From assembly GCA_917880885.1 (NCBI GenBank), contig OU862922.1:23746627-23810626 (forward strand): DNA of 64,000 nt. Reading direction: 5' to 3'. The translations under genes and the position numbers were made by a program. Positions 22,081 to 32,289 of this stretch are shown here, piece after piece. The notes beneath the pieces are model-generated. The model ran no database searches and was not told the origin of the DNA. It saw nothing but the letters and a program-made list of their open reading frames with translations. Source of the stretch: Limnephilus marmoratus (taxonomy: Eukaryota; Arthropoda; Insecta; Trichoptera; Limnephilidae). Every line of letters starts with the position of its first letter. Position 1 is the first letter of the stretch.

Positions 22081-22378
22081 GTAAAAGCTTATAAAATTAT
22101 CAACAACTTTTATTCTATATGTAATTTTCTAAATCCCAGCCGTTTTTGAATTACACGCTCCAGAAATGTAGATATTTTCGAAAAAATTCATTTTACCTCA
22201 TATTTTTCATCAAACATTTCTTCATATCATATAAAATATTCATCACACAAAGAAGTTTATTTGAAAAAAGTTGTAAAGAATTTAATTCCCTTTTAGAATA
22301 TGTATACATATACAAATAAATCTCCAACCAGTAAATATTTACAGCAATTTAAAGTTTTTTCGTAAAATGTCACCATTT
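22081..22378 (+). repeat. Left 300-bp inverted repeat of the PIN/CXC element
   Basis: It begins GTAAAAGCTTATAAAATTAT and ends near CGTAAAATGTCACCATTTTC. Its inverse is 24488-24787. Only scattered substitutions separate the arms. Confidence 0.9.
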
Positions 22379-22440
22379 TCAGAAAATGCTGTTTATATCT
22401 TTTTACTGACACACCGACGCGCATCGACGATTATGCGATG

Positions 22441-24261
22441 CTCTGATCGCTTTTAGTCAGACGTATGGTCAGATATCAGACCATTGAAACCACATTGATG
22501 CGATCATTCAATAGCCGAGGAGGCATAACAGGAGCCAGAGATGTTTCGCACAATGTAGTCAGCAATTGGTTAGTTGATATGAGCGCAACTCATGAGATCT
22601 GCACTTCTCCTGAAGAGTTTTGTGGAATCTTCTTCATGTCAAGTGAACAGCACAAGGACCTCGGACAAGCCCACCGAAGTAGAGATACAGCAGGCATTTC
22701 CAAACTCGGTCAGTGGTTTGATGCACATCCTCCCTTCCCACAAACCAGTGAAATAATGTCAATTCCCAATGTCTTCTGTCAGCTCGTCGATAAAAATTCA
22801 CGATGAAAAGGTTGCAGTTGACCCTACATTGCTGTTTCAGCGGATAAGCAAACGATCGTGCAAACTGATAAGCAGACGATCAGATGAGGATTTGATTAAA
22901 TTCTTTGGGTATAAGTTGGCCACATTTCTATTGGCACTGTTCAATGAAAGTGGGATGCGAAAGACCACTAAATCTGTACTGTACAGCTTATTCGAACCTA
23001 CTAAAAAACTGATCTACTGCCTCAGATGAACATAGTTGTGGACGAAGGATTTCTACTACACAGAGTAATTTGGCAAAAAGGTGCCTCCGTTGCCAAAATT
23101 TGTGATCGTTACATCACCTACGTCAACCAACACTATCCTGGATGACTCGCACTGTGGTATTTGATGGGTATTTAAACTCAGCCAACAGTACGAAATCACA
23201 AGTACAGATACGATGATACAGACTGAGAAGATCAGCTGACATCAATTTGACTTGGAACACCTGTTAAACAAGGAGAATTTTTATCCAATCCTACCAACAA
23301 AATTAACTTCATCTCCTACAGACAAAGCTTCGGGAGAATGGGACACAGACTCTTCACGCCACCGATGATGCCGATATCCTTGTCGTTAAGACTACTGTGG
23401 AACAATCCTCTCACGATTCTGTAACTGTCGTTGGTGAAGATGTGAACTCACTGTCCTATTGATTGCTTCCACTCCTCCCACCCAAGATATTCTGCTGCTG
23501 AAATCTGGACGAGGGAAAACCGAAACAATGACACTGTACACTCAAGAGATGCAGCACGTGGATTTGAACATACATTACATTCATTTACCGGCTGCGATAC
23601 AACATCTGCAACTTTCAGGAGAAGCAAGGTGGGCTTCTCAAATTTGTACTTGGAGTCAGAAATCATCAAGCAAGCGGCAATGTTCTTTTACAACCCCTCC
23701 TCTACTCGCGACGAGGTTGAAGAGGCTGGAAATAAATATTTCTTTAGATGGTATGCGGCGCCAAAAAGACAGAGCTCCCTTAACCAGTACCGCTTCCAGT
23801 CGTTCACAAGGTCGGTGGACCTAATATTGTGGGACCTAATAAGTGGGCAAATATGAAGCCTGACATCAGCTCCCTCCCTCCAACAGAGAGCGCAGCTAAA
23901 CAGCATTCCCAGTGCACCGATTGAGCTGCCCCCTGAAGAATGGGGGTGGAATCACGAAGGAGAGACCCTGTTGCCAATTACAACAGAAGACCCACCAGCA
24001 CCGGAGGTCCTTCTGAATATGATATTTTGCCGCTGCACCAAGGATTGTGCAATTGGCAAATGTGGATGCCGAAAAGCAATGCTGACCTGTTCTACAGCGT
24101 GCCTCCACTGCCAAGGGAAACGCCTCAATAGCGTTGCCGAGGACGACGATGAAGACAACGTAGAGCCTATTCAGCAAGAGCCATCAACTACTAAGGATGA
24201 AGATGCCATGGATGAACAACGCTTACCAGGACCCCCACGTCCAAAGACGATGAGAGTGTAA
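22441..24261 (+). pseudogene. Broken gene for an FEN/XPG-like (PIN-fold) protein with Cys-rich C-terminus
   Basis: The coding sequence moves between frames at least five times (22465-22800, 22769-23029, from 23026, 23459-23600, 23629-23856, 23971-24261) and has several in-frame stops. In order it reads SFNSRGGITGARDVSHNVVS, then ALFNESGMRKTTKSVLYSLF, VVDEGFLLHRVIWQKGAS, a stretch with TDDADILVVKT and VVGEDVN in shifted frames, SFTGCDTTSATF, LPPTESAAKQHS and PEEWGWNHEGE. It ends in a CXC-like cluster CRCTKDCAIGKCGCRKAMLT followed by an acidic tail. From memory, this order matches a repetitive protein family annotated as uncharacterised in insects and cnidarians. Acidic D-D and GCDT motifs recall FEN/XPG/Asteroid nucleases. 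The function is inferred, not shown. Confidence 0.65.
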
Positions 24262-24487
24262 TATTATGTTATTGAGAACAGTGATAACAATGAGGTTTAT
24301 ATTTTTATGTGCTTGATGTAACGAAATATTATAAAATTATCATGACATAATTATCATTATATTATAAAACACAATTTGATTTTTTTTTAAGTAATATGAT
24401 TTTTGTCTACTTGAGTGGTCACACATATTTATTAGGTGAACGAACAAAAGCTGTGGGTTAGTAGGTAATAGGATTAAAACACCTTTT

Positions 24488-24787
24488 TCAAATGACGACA
24501 TTTTACGAACAAACTTTAAATTGCTGTAAATATTTACTGGTTGGAGATTTATTTGTATATGTATATATACTCTAAAAGGGAATTAAATTTTTTACAACTT
24601 CTTTCAAATAAACTTCTTTGTGTGATGAATATTTTATACGATATGAAGGAATGTTTGATGAAAAATATGAGGTAAAATGATTTTTTTCGAAAATATCTAC
24701 ATTTCTGGAGCGTGTAATTCAAAAATGGCTGGGATTTAGAAAATTACATATAGAATAAAAGTTGTAGATAATTTTATAAGCTTTTAC
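24488..24787 (-). repeat. Right 300-bp inverted repeat of the PIN/CXC element
   Basis: It is the inverse of 22081-22378. It stops at CTTTTAC, directly against LINE sequence that codes in the minus direction. Confidence 0.9.
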
Positions 24788-24910
24788 AATATAAGGATTT
24801 AATAAAATCCCAAAAACATTTGACTTCATCTTTGATCCCATACTGAACTTTTTCTAAATACTGACGCTTTGCAATTGCTATATCTTTTTTAAGCTCGGAT
24901 CGCATCGCAG
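24788..24910 (-). pseudogene. LINE segment upstream of the RT domain
   Basis: The minus strand reads AIAKRQYLEKVQYGIKDEVK followed by CFWDFIKSL. This Tyr/Lys-rich linker ending in FWxFIxxL is typical of the region between endonuclease and RT in Jockey/CR1-like LINEs. It is therefore probably the 5' continuation of 20338-21955, separated by the 2.8-kb insertion, with some LINE sequence missing between the two pieces. Confidence 0.7.
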
Positions 24911-25034
24911 AGAATAACAAGTAATCCGTACGGATAGGTACAGTAATTTTGGTACGGTTGAAGATATGACATTATTTGACGTCTGTCGTCTGTCATTGTT
25001 TTACGTAACTATATTATGAGAAGAGGTTGCGTGA

Positions 25035-25418
25035 TTATTTCTTTTTACAAATTATTAAATATTTATAAAAATACATAAGGTCCATAACATTTTTGTTAAT
25101 GTATAACAGACTGCTTCCATTTTCAATACATAATAACACTAATATAACAACAAAAAATAACAAACAATAACAATAAAAGTTCACACACATATATATATAT
25201 ATATACCCCCCCCCCCCCATGTACAGAAATCTCAGAAATTTTTTCTGAACTCTCTCCAAAATAAGGGAATATTTTACTTGGTGCGGACTCCAAATTACCG
25301 ACCCACTTTCAAGTCTACTCCTTACTAACATACCCCGGTCATGTTTGCAGCTGATATGTTTAGCAGATCGTGGTGCCACCCCTTTCAGTAATTGTTTGGT
25401 ACATGTGTTTATTACCAA
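25035..25418 (-). pseudogene. LINE C-terminal fragment
   Basis: The minus strand reads VRSRLESGSVIWSPHQVKYS and LERVQKKFLRFLYM, matching the thumb region of 20338-21955 (RSKLEYASGVWTPHQAKY). It is cut off by an AT-dinucleotide and G-run microsatellite at about 25188-25219. The rest of the frame is low-complexity. Confidence 0.75.
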
Positions 25419-26028
25419 TTGTGAAGATGTAAAAGTTTCCGTTCCGTATTATGTGATGATGCACATGTGAGTTCGATGGTTTGTTGACGGCAACGGCAAA
25501 AACGAATGGAAAATGCTTGCAAGTGTGATATATGGTTATGTTTAAGGTGTTGCCATTTTTCGCCGATTTAGTACCATCCCAAATATATTTTTTTATTTAA
25601 TTTCAAATCAATTTTCAACATTTTCTGCCGAGTTCATTGCAATAATTGATTCTCTCAAATATATAATCAAAAATAATTTTGAACATTCCCTTGTTCTCTC
25701 TGACTCTCTCAAAGTTTCCTCCAAAAACTTAAATCCAGACTTCTTCATTCTGATGATTACTTTGTACGCCTCACTCTAGCACTGAAAGCCTCCATTCAAA
25801 GTTCTGGAAAAACCGTAAACTTGATTTGGATTCCTGGATATGTTGGCATAGTGGGTAACGATATTGCAGATTCCTTGGCAAAACAAGGAGCATTCAACCC
25901 TATTGTTACCCTCTTAAACCGTATCCCCCTATCTGATATTTTTTCCAAAGTATTGGAACATTTCTAGATAATCCAAGAGAGCTTGCTACGCCTCAATACA
26001 AAGGACTATCCCATCAAAACGTGGTTAT

Positions 26029-26432
26029 GGGGTATTTCCACAAACGAGGGATTCTGTTGAAAATGAATGGAATATTTAAAGATCATTTTTCTGATTTTTA
26101 TCATCCTACTAAAAATGTTTGTTTTATAAGTTTTCTTTCAATATTATTGATTTTAAAAATGGTCTAAAACTGTCAAAATCAAAGCGGTCCATAGTTTGAA
26201 AATCGGAATGAGACGTCACAAGCGTCGCTCGGCTGGGCCAGCATAAAATAAATTAACACTGTCAGTGAGCGTCCACGCTCATGACGTCACACAATAGCCC
26301 CGCCCCAAAATATCGTTTTAGCGGTAATTCAAAAATGGGAAACTTTGACTCGCTGTAGAAAATGTATTCATCAACATAAAAATGCTATAATCATCGTAAT
26401 TTTTTTAAGCAATAAAAAAGTGGAAATACCCC
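26029..26432. mobile_element. MITE with GGGGTATTTCCAC termini
   Basis: It begins GGGGTATTTCCAC and ends GTGGAAATACCCC, a perfect 13-bp inverted pair, with AT on both sides. It sits inside the LINE fragment at 25595-27350. No coding content. Confidence 0.75.
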
Positions 26433-26667
26433 ATTTCCCCCTTTTCAAAAAAAGAAATTTCTTCACTAGATACTTATTCGAATGAGAATCGTACATTGTT
26501 CCGTTCCTTCTCACTAACTAATTAAATGTTACATGGGGGTAGACAGAGACAACGGACCGTCAAAAAACCCCTTGAATCATTCACATTCATAGATCGTCTC
26601 ATACATACTCTTTTATTACTCTTGACATGGCCCTGATTATAGTATCTGATTCACATGATCGTGCCAT

Positions 26668-26959
26668 ATATTATTTCTTTTATATATTCAATAATGTTAT
26701 TATCCAATTAATAAAAACAGTTTATTTATAAACAAGTTCTGCTGTGTAATTATTATTACGCCGCAGTTTACATTTAGTTTACGCAGTTTGATAATGCCTT
26801 CAAAAGGCGAAACAGCTGTCACGCTTAATAATAATTACATAGCATAACTTGTTCATAAATAAACTGTTTTTATTAATTGAACAATATTGAATAAATATAC
26901 TTAAAAGAAATAAAAATTAAAACGGATTCCTACAAATTAAATTTGATAACAATAAATAA
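26668..26959 (+). mobile_element. Small retroelement with inverted-repeat structure and ribozyme-like core
   Basis: GTGCCAT flanks the insert on both sides (26661-26667 and 26960-26966). Inside, CAATTAATAAAAACAGTTTA and its inverse near 26860-26885 define long arms, with TAATTATTATTA and its inverse further in. A hammerhead-like core sits at the centre (26746-26838). The right end is A-rich. This combination is known from Penelope-like retroelements and retrozymes; no protein is encoded here. Confidence 0.6.
26746..26838 (+). ncRNA. Type I hammerhead-ribozyme-like motif (partly decayed)
   Basis: The core reads TTGATAA, then stem II GCCTT-CAAA-AGGC, then GAAAC-AGCT-GTC, the minimal two-pair stem III and GUC cleavage triplet found in Penelope-type hammerheads. 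Stem I is formed by GTAATTATTATTA on the left and TTAATAATAATTAC on the right, with an internal loop. Against the CUGANGA consensus, the first C is T and the conserved G is A. Both are important for catalysis, so this copy is probably inactive. Confidence 0.65.
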
Positions 26960-27547
26960 GTGCCATGTCTTCCTCGGGCGTCCCCGACTTCTTCTACCAT
27001 TCACATTTGCGTCATATATCCGTTCCTTCTCACCTTATTAAAATTCACGTTCTTGATTTCCCATATTGCACATTCTGTGGTCTAGATGTGGGAACTTTTA
27101 ATCACATATTTTTTTGGTTGTCCCTCTCTAAATAAATATCCTCTCTTCTATCCAGCGTTATCTAAAATTGTCTGCCCTCCATTCGACATCTCATCTCTCC
27201 CTCCATTCAGCATCTCATCTCTTCTAACTAGACTCCAATCTTCCATATAATTCTGAAATTTGCACAGTTAAATAAAATTAATATATAAATTTACCTCTCC
27301 TTCCTCTGTAATGTTAAATGATGACCTAGAACACCCTTGAAGGGGAAAGTGTGAAAATAATGATAATGTAAAGCCAAGATTTTTCATATGGATCCTGATA
27401 TAGTTTCCGTACGAATATCGGTATGCCCGAATCATTGCAAATACACTCATACTTTTTTTTCATAAGCACATTTTTTTAAATATGCATATTAGTAAATTCA
27501 CTCGTTATTATAATTCACCGTCACGATATTTTATCAATATATTATTT

Positions 27548-27699
27548 TTAAGTGTGGGGAAATAACATACTGGAAGATACGGGAGGCTGCCGGCCGGGCC
27601 CCGCCCGTCTGGAGCCCCTTGGTCGCCCCCTGCGAGCGCCTCTGCCCGGGGGCCTGCGGGGCCTGATTCCCGAGGTGCCGTACGGTGATGGGAAAGACA
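27548..27699 (-). other. Candidate host terminal exon in a GC-rich island
   Basis: On the minus strand the acceptor GTGTTATTTCAG is followed by 150 bases open to a TAA when read with one base carried in. The product starts SFPSPYGTSGIRPRRPPGRG and continues with ARRGRPRGSRRAG, an AT-hook-like GRPR core in an Arg-rich setting. The phase matches the donor of the exon at 57070-57226. All three frames are open across the GC-rich core, so the choice rests on the phase match and on the acceptor. The opposite strand also has an open frame. Confidence 0.4.
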
Positions 27700-27844
27700 C
27701 TGAAATAACACAAAACATTATTAAAATGGAATTAACCTTTTGAAAGCTCTACGCTTTAACATGATATTAATTATTATAAACAATATTAATAATTTTCAAT
27801 GAAAATATGAAATATAAATGGAAAATAAAATTAATTTGGCAGGT

Positions 27845-28495
27845 ATATTTATTGGCTAATCAAAACCTCTGCCATAGGTCACCCCGAGTGGTTTGCTACG
27901 TTTGGTGACTTGGCAGGAGTGCCGGGGTTCATGGGGTGAGATTTGTCCGGGTTTGGCAGTGGATGCATCTGCCCACAAGCTGCATTGCAGGCCAGATCTG
28001 GTCTGGAGCTCCAAAATACCTGAAAAATACCCTCGACTCTGTGCAGAAACGGACGGTCCGTTTGATAGATTCTCCCATCTTAACAGACGGATTGCAATCT
28101 TTAGAGCACAGGCGTCGGGTGGGAATGCTATCCTTGTTCTACCGGTATTACAATGGAAGATGCTCCGAGGAACTAGCATCATTGATCCCTTCGGCACCGG
28201 TGCATAGTCGGGAAACACGCCAAACGCGTGCCCAACATTTGTACACGGTTGACATTTGCCACATGAGAACGGGTCGTTTCTTCGACTCGTTCTTGTGTTC
28301 AACAGCTCGGCTGTGGAATGATTTGCCGGCCTCTGTGTTTCCTCCTTCCTACAACATGGGTCTCTTCAAGACCAATGTTTATTCCTTCCTCTCCTCAAAA
28401 AGACCCTCCACACGGCATCCCAGATGACATAGGCCCTGAGGGAAATTATTTTCCTCAGGGCCTCCTGTGTGGAGTAAATGTAAAAAAAAAAAAAA
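27845..28495 (+). pseudogene. LINE 3' end: C-terminal coding part, stem-loop and poly(A)
   Basis: From about 27936 the frame reads RTVRLIDSPILTDGLQSLEH, RRRVGMLSLFYRYYNGRCSE, then ARLWNDLPASVF and FKTNVYSFLSSKRPSTRHPR before a stop at 28427. The LWN-LP-xVF-FK order is the usual C-terminus of Jockey/CR1-like polymerases. The 3' UTR has the stem-loop GGCCCTGAGG / CCTCAGGGCC around an AT loop, and the copy ends in about 15 A (28481-28495). The first 90 bases (27845-27935) are S2-like, so this is a mosaic. Another copy lies at 31780-32265. Confidence 0.82.
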
Positions 28496-28504
28496 AAGAT
28501 CGGA

Positions 28505-28715
28505 AGAGGGTGGTTGAAAGAGACCTTTAGACCTCTCCATCAGGACTCTATCGGAACATCGCCTTGCAACGCATTGGGAGGGATAGATTCATACGTTCGT
28601 CACTCCTGGAGACACTGAACCCCAGATTCCTACCCACCCCTCATACATTTTTCATTCCCAGAACTTCATCTCCTTCCTATTCTCAAAAGGCCCTCCACAC
28701 AGCATACCCAAAGAC
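28505..28715 (+). repeat. Related LINE/S2 3' segment
   Basis: It contains CATCGCCTTGCAACGCATTG, CCCCAGATTCCTACCCACCC, TCCCAGAACTTCATCTCC and CCCTCCACACAGCATACCC. These blocks are shared, in inverse orientation, with 19865-20310 and 28720-29085. Confidence 0.65.
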
Positions 28716-28719
28716 GATA

Positions 28720-29085
28720 TTTTTTTACACGAGCTCCACACAGGAGGCCCTGAGGAAAATAATTTCCCTCAGGGCCTATGTCATCTTTGAGGATGCTGTG
28801 TGGAGGGTTTTTTTTAAGGAAAGGAAGGAGAGGAGAGTTCTGGGAAGGAAAATGGTTTAAGGGGTAGGTAGGAATCTGGGGTTCAGTATGTCCTGGTCAT
28901 TCGCCTCCAAGACCTAGACAAACCTCACCCCATGAACCCGGGCACCCCTGCGTCACCCAAATCACCAAACGTAGCGAACCACTTGGGGTGACCTATGGCA
29001 GAGGTGTTGGTTATCCAATAAAGGTTCCCGGGGCGGCGGTACCCATTCCCGCCTCCCAAATAGGCTCTTAGGGGAATTATTATCC
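28720..29085 (-). mobile_element. S2 SINE-like element, minus copy (well preserved)
   Basis: It runs from GAGCTCCACACAGGAGGCCC through the stem-loop halves CCTGAGGAAAAT and CCCTCAGGGCC. It then passes AACCTCACCCCATGAACCCG and ACCAAACGTAGCGAACCACT to the head GGTTCCCGGGGCGGCGGTAC. It is the best S2 reference in the window and is oriented opposite to the fragment just to its left. Confidence 0.8.
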
Positions 29086-30459
29086 TCAGGGTCTCATGTG
29101 CAGAGCTAATTTTAAAAAAAGATTAGGTTGCGAATGAGACACAAACTCGGAACCTTTGAAAAATACTCGAGAAAGGTGTGGTGGCTTAGTGCTAAAAAAT
29201 AAACCATCTAGGTAAATTAAAAAACTCATAGCGCGGACAGCTGCCGTATTCATTATCTTTAATGGACCAATATCGCATAAACGATTTCCGTAACCGGAAT
29301 AAGATGCGTGACGTTAGGAAGGAAGTAGAACGAATCAGGAAAAAATAGAACGCTGATTGATTTTTTGATTTTTGAACGATGGTGATTTTTTTACAAAAGC
29401 TTCTAAAACACAAGTTTTTTTAACGAAATCATTTGAGACACCGGGCTTTAAAAAATGCAGAATGCATTCAAATCCTGATGCAAAACAGATGCAGACGTTT
29501 TAAATTGATTATTGCCAAATAATACGGAAAGGAACATAAACGCATATTATGCAAACAGCTTTTTTAAATTCGTGTTTTTTGCAATACTGAAACAATTAGC
29601 GAGCGGATTTCTGCGTATAAATCTGTCCAAAGCGCAGATTAGTGCGGTTGAATGGATTGTATTGCAGTTTTTATTAGAGCTATAAATCATCGGCTTCCAC
29701 GATGCACACATTTATATGTACCTATCCCGTAGATATTATGATTTTAAAAATAAAATCGCACTTGAACACGATGTCGGCAATGTATCTCATTTTTTTCGAA
29801 ATTTCTGATAATTTGATCGAACATTATCAAATTCATTCCTTGGCCTGCCGGAGGTCTTTTATTTCAAATCGGTATTAACCCCTCACATCGACCATATTCT
29901 GTCAGTGGGCCAGAATATTTCCGTTTCGCAATAAAATCCAAAATAAATGGAATATTTATGAACATATCCGAAAACTAAAAACTGCTTTTGAAAGGTGATA
30001 AAATACGCGTTCTAATTTTATTATTAGAAATAACCAAGTAATTTTTTTAAATATGAAATTTTTTAATGCAAACCTTAAAAAGTTTTGAAAATAGCCCACC
30101 TTATGTTTTTTCTAACTAAAATTACTGGTAACGAAGAAAATAAAAACACACATATTTATTAGATCAATGTAGCAAAAACTTTACTATCACCTCACTTTTT
30201 TGTCGTTCCGCGTAAAAATAACTAATACAAAAATCACAATTTTTTTTTCATTTTTCAAATTGCGGTCGGAAACTTTGGTTTCCTAAAGATGTACATTTTA
30301 ACTATTTTGTGGTTAACTTTTAGAATTGAATATAAAGCGTGGGGTTTCTCTTTCTAACGCCGTTTAGGTTATATTTCTATTTATTTATTTACGTCCTAGT
30401 GGGCTTTTACAAAGATAGATAATAATAGTTAGGCAGTACGTAGTACACAATTATAATGA
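29086..30459. other. Unique spacer, possible conserved non-coding block
   Basis: No repeat copy was recognised from about 29100 to 30400. The part at 29430-29770 is less AT-rich than its flanks and rich in TGCAAA, TAATTG-like and ATAAATC motifs. That would fit a regulatory block, but nothing in a single sequence proves it. Confidence 0.25.
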
Positions 30460-31090
30460 TTAAATTAATACTAAAAATTAAAATAATTAAAATTGAAATC
30501 ATACATTTCATAAATATAATTATAAAGACTTCGTTTTATAACTAATACAGAATCTGCAAACATGTCTACAATATTTCCAAATTTATTGCCAAAATGATGT
30601 AATCTATTTACAGGTGTATGAGCCTCAAAGTTTGTTTTAAAATTGTCACAGAAGAAGGTAGCACTTTGCCTCGTATTTCTGGTCGGTACGTAAAATTTTA
30701 TTTTAGCGAGAATTTCAGGAATGATTTTACTTAATAGTGCAAGGTCAGAGATGATCCGCCCATCTGACAGCGTAATTAAGTTGAGTTGTTTCACCAAAAG
30801 GACATAGTTAATGTTTTGAATTGGAATATTCAGCTTAAAGTTAATAAATCTTAGAAATTTGTGCTGTACCCTTTCTATATTGTCGGTATTTCTTTCTTAT
30901 ACAATGGGGACCAAATGGGCGAATTATACTCTACCTGGCTTCTTACTAAAGAAGTGTACAATATTTTTAAACATTCTAGTGACTTAAAATCACTTGCTGT
31001 TCAGCGTATAAAACCAAGAATTTTTATAGCTCTAACCATGATAGCAAGGGAGACACAACGATTTCTATGAGACCTACATGAGTAGTTCCA
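30460..31090 (-). pseudogene. CR1/Jockey-like LINE C-terminal fragment
   Basis: The minus strand reads LYTSLVRSQVEYNSPIWSPL (from about 30970), then NYVLLVKQLNLITLSDGR, LAKIKFYVPTRNTRQSATFF and a hydrophobic tail ending in a stop near 30470. R-x-x-x-E-Y-x-x-P-x-W-S-P followed by VPxRxTR is typical of this part of LINE polymerases. Two stops and a frame change break it. The RT core is missing. Confidence 0.8.
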
Positions 31091-31779
31091 AAAAGGGAAC
31101 CAATTAAAATGATGGGTTAATGACACATTCAGGGAGTATCTTTTAACTACCGTATAGCCCTATTTCGAAAGTGGAAAACTCTTTGGTTCAAGATTGAAAC
31201 CAATCCAATATTCCAAAACGCAGATTGACCTAAAGCACAATAATAATGTGATATTTTATTCCATTCTCCGGACCACACCGAGAGCTACTCGCCCAGCTTG
31301 GGACGTTGGGAGCGCGGAACATTAAATCATCTCGAGCGATAGATGACGCGAAAAAGCGTGGCGCGCCGCAAACTTGTTATTTATGGCCCGGGTCTATTTT
31401 TATGCATTTTAAAAGTGAAAAATGTGCAGCAATCCAACGGCTGCAGCGATAACCGGAACGCTGCATCCAGAAAATTGAAAAACGTTCAAAAATGCATGAT
31501 TTAGAGCGAACGGCTCACGCGGCGAACCAAGAGATCGTAAATTTATGATTGATTGAAGGCAGGCTATCATTTTAATTATAACTGGGATATTACTTTAAAT
31601 ATTTACGAAATTCGTTTTTAGTTTCTCATTTACCACAAACCCTGAAAACAATAAAGACCTCATATTTTTAGTAAAAAGTATTTGGACTGATAAACTAAAA
31701 TAAAGGTTTCGTCGTTAATATGCATATCATGTTTGATAAATGGGTTTATTTTTTGAGGGTAATTTCTTCTTTTTTTACA
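31091..31779. other. Unique spacer with Hox/Exd-like motifs
   Basis: 31260-31560 is non-repetitive and relatively GC-rich, with TTATTTATGGCC and ATTTATGATTGATTGAAGG. The second contains TGATTGAT, the known Exd/Pbx-Hox type site. It is a candidate enhancer only; no coding frame was recognised. Confidence 0.25.
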
Positions 31780-32265
31780 TTAACTCCACGCGGTGTTATC
31801 GGTGATGTCATCGGAGATGCTGTGTGGAGGGTATTTTTGAGGAGAGGAAGGAATGAATATTGGTCTTGAAGAGACCCATGTTGTGGGAAGGAAGAAACAC
31901 AGAGGCCGGCAAATTATTCCACAGCCGAGCTGTTGAATACAATAATGAATCGAAGAAGGGACGCGTCCTCATGTGACAAATGACAATCGTGTATAAATGT
32001 TAGGCACGCGTTTGGCGTGTTTCCCGACTATGCACCGGTGCTGAAGGGATCAAGGACGCTAGTTCCTCGGAGCGTCTTCCATTGTAATACCGGTAGAACA
32101 AGGATAGCATTCCCACCCGACGCCTGTGCTCTAAAGATTGCAATCCGTCTTTTAAGATGGGAGAATCTATCAAATAGACCGCCCGTTTCTGCACAGAGTA
32201 TTTTGGAGCTCCAGACCAGAGGTGGCTTCCAAATTCAACCGTGGGGCGCACTTGTGAGTACAATG
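31780..32265 (-). pseudogene. LINE 3' end, second copy of the 27.8-kb type
   Basis: The minus strand reads VYLIDSPILKDGLQSLEHRR, RRVGMLSLFYRYYNGRRSEE and LIPSAPVHSRETRQTRA in the same order as 27845-28495. The LWNNLPASVF-type block, read in another frame, is near 31890-31930. An internal deletion upstream removes about eight codons relative to the other copy, and the copy is frameshifted near 32000. Confidence 0.8.
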
Positions 32266-32289
32266 ATTTCTGTGAGACCTATGTGAGTC

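Larger units (their letters stand above)
21956..24787 (+). mobile_element. Element with 300-bp inverted repeats and one PIN/CXC-type gene
   Basis: A 2.8-kb block interrupts a minus-strand LINE. It has long inverted repeats at 22081-22378 and 24488-24787, nearly identical over about 300 bases, around one broken plus-strand gene (22441-24261). About 125 bases beyond the left repeat (GTGTCAACATACTAAAAGTC and a G-run near 22000) have no partner on the right, so the right terminus has been lost. I cannot assign a superfamily: no DDE transposase, integrase or reverse transcriptase is visible. Target duplication was not found. Confidence 0.65.
26515..27019 (-). mobile_element. RTE-type LINE 3' end with 14-bp target duplication
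   Basis: It starts TAACTAATTAAATG (the inverse of the family's GGTTAGTTAG 3' end) and carries inverses of the CGGTCCGTC, GGTAGAAGAAGTCGGGGACG and TGACGCAAATG motifs seen at 58434-59090. The 14 bases CCGTTCCTTCTCAC occur at 26501-26514 and again at 27020-27033. A LINE-type target duplication and 5' truncation are thus both visible. It is itself split at 26668-26959. Confidence 0.85.
25595..27350 (+). pseudogene. 3' end of a second copy of the 42-kb LINE, with nested insertions
   Basis: The sequence from 25595 follows the RNase H region of the element at 42030-47345 (TTCTGCCGAGTTCATTGCAA; IWIPGYVGIVGNDIADSLAK), with frameshifts and deletions. It is interrupted at 26029-26432 by a MITE and at 26515-27019 by an RTE copy. 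It resumes at 27034 with the Cys/His tail (CTFCGLDVGTFNHIF) and ends like the intact copy with ATGACCTAGAACACCCTTGA at about 27310-27340. It is 5' truncated and clearly older than the 42-kb copy. Confidence 0.85.

Noticed and set aside
27856..28302. 148-codon minus-strand frame
   Set aside because: It is antisense to the LINE C-terminus at 27936-28427, which has recognisable family motifs on the plus strand.
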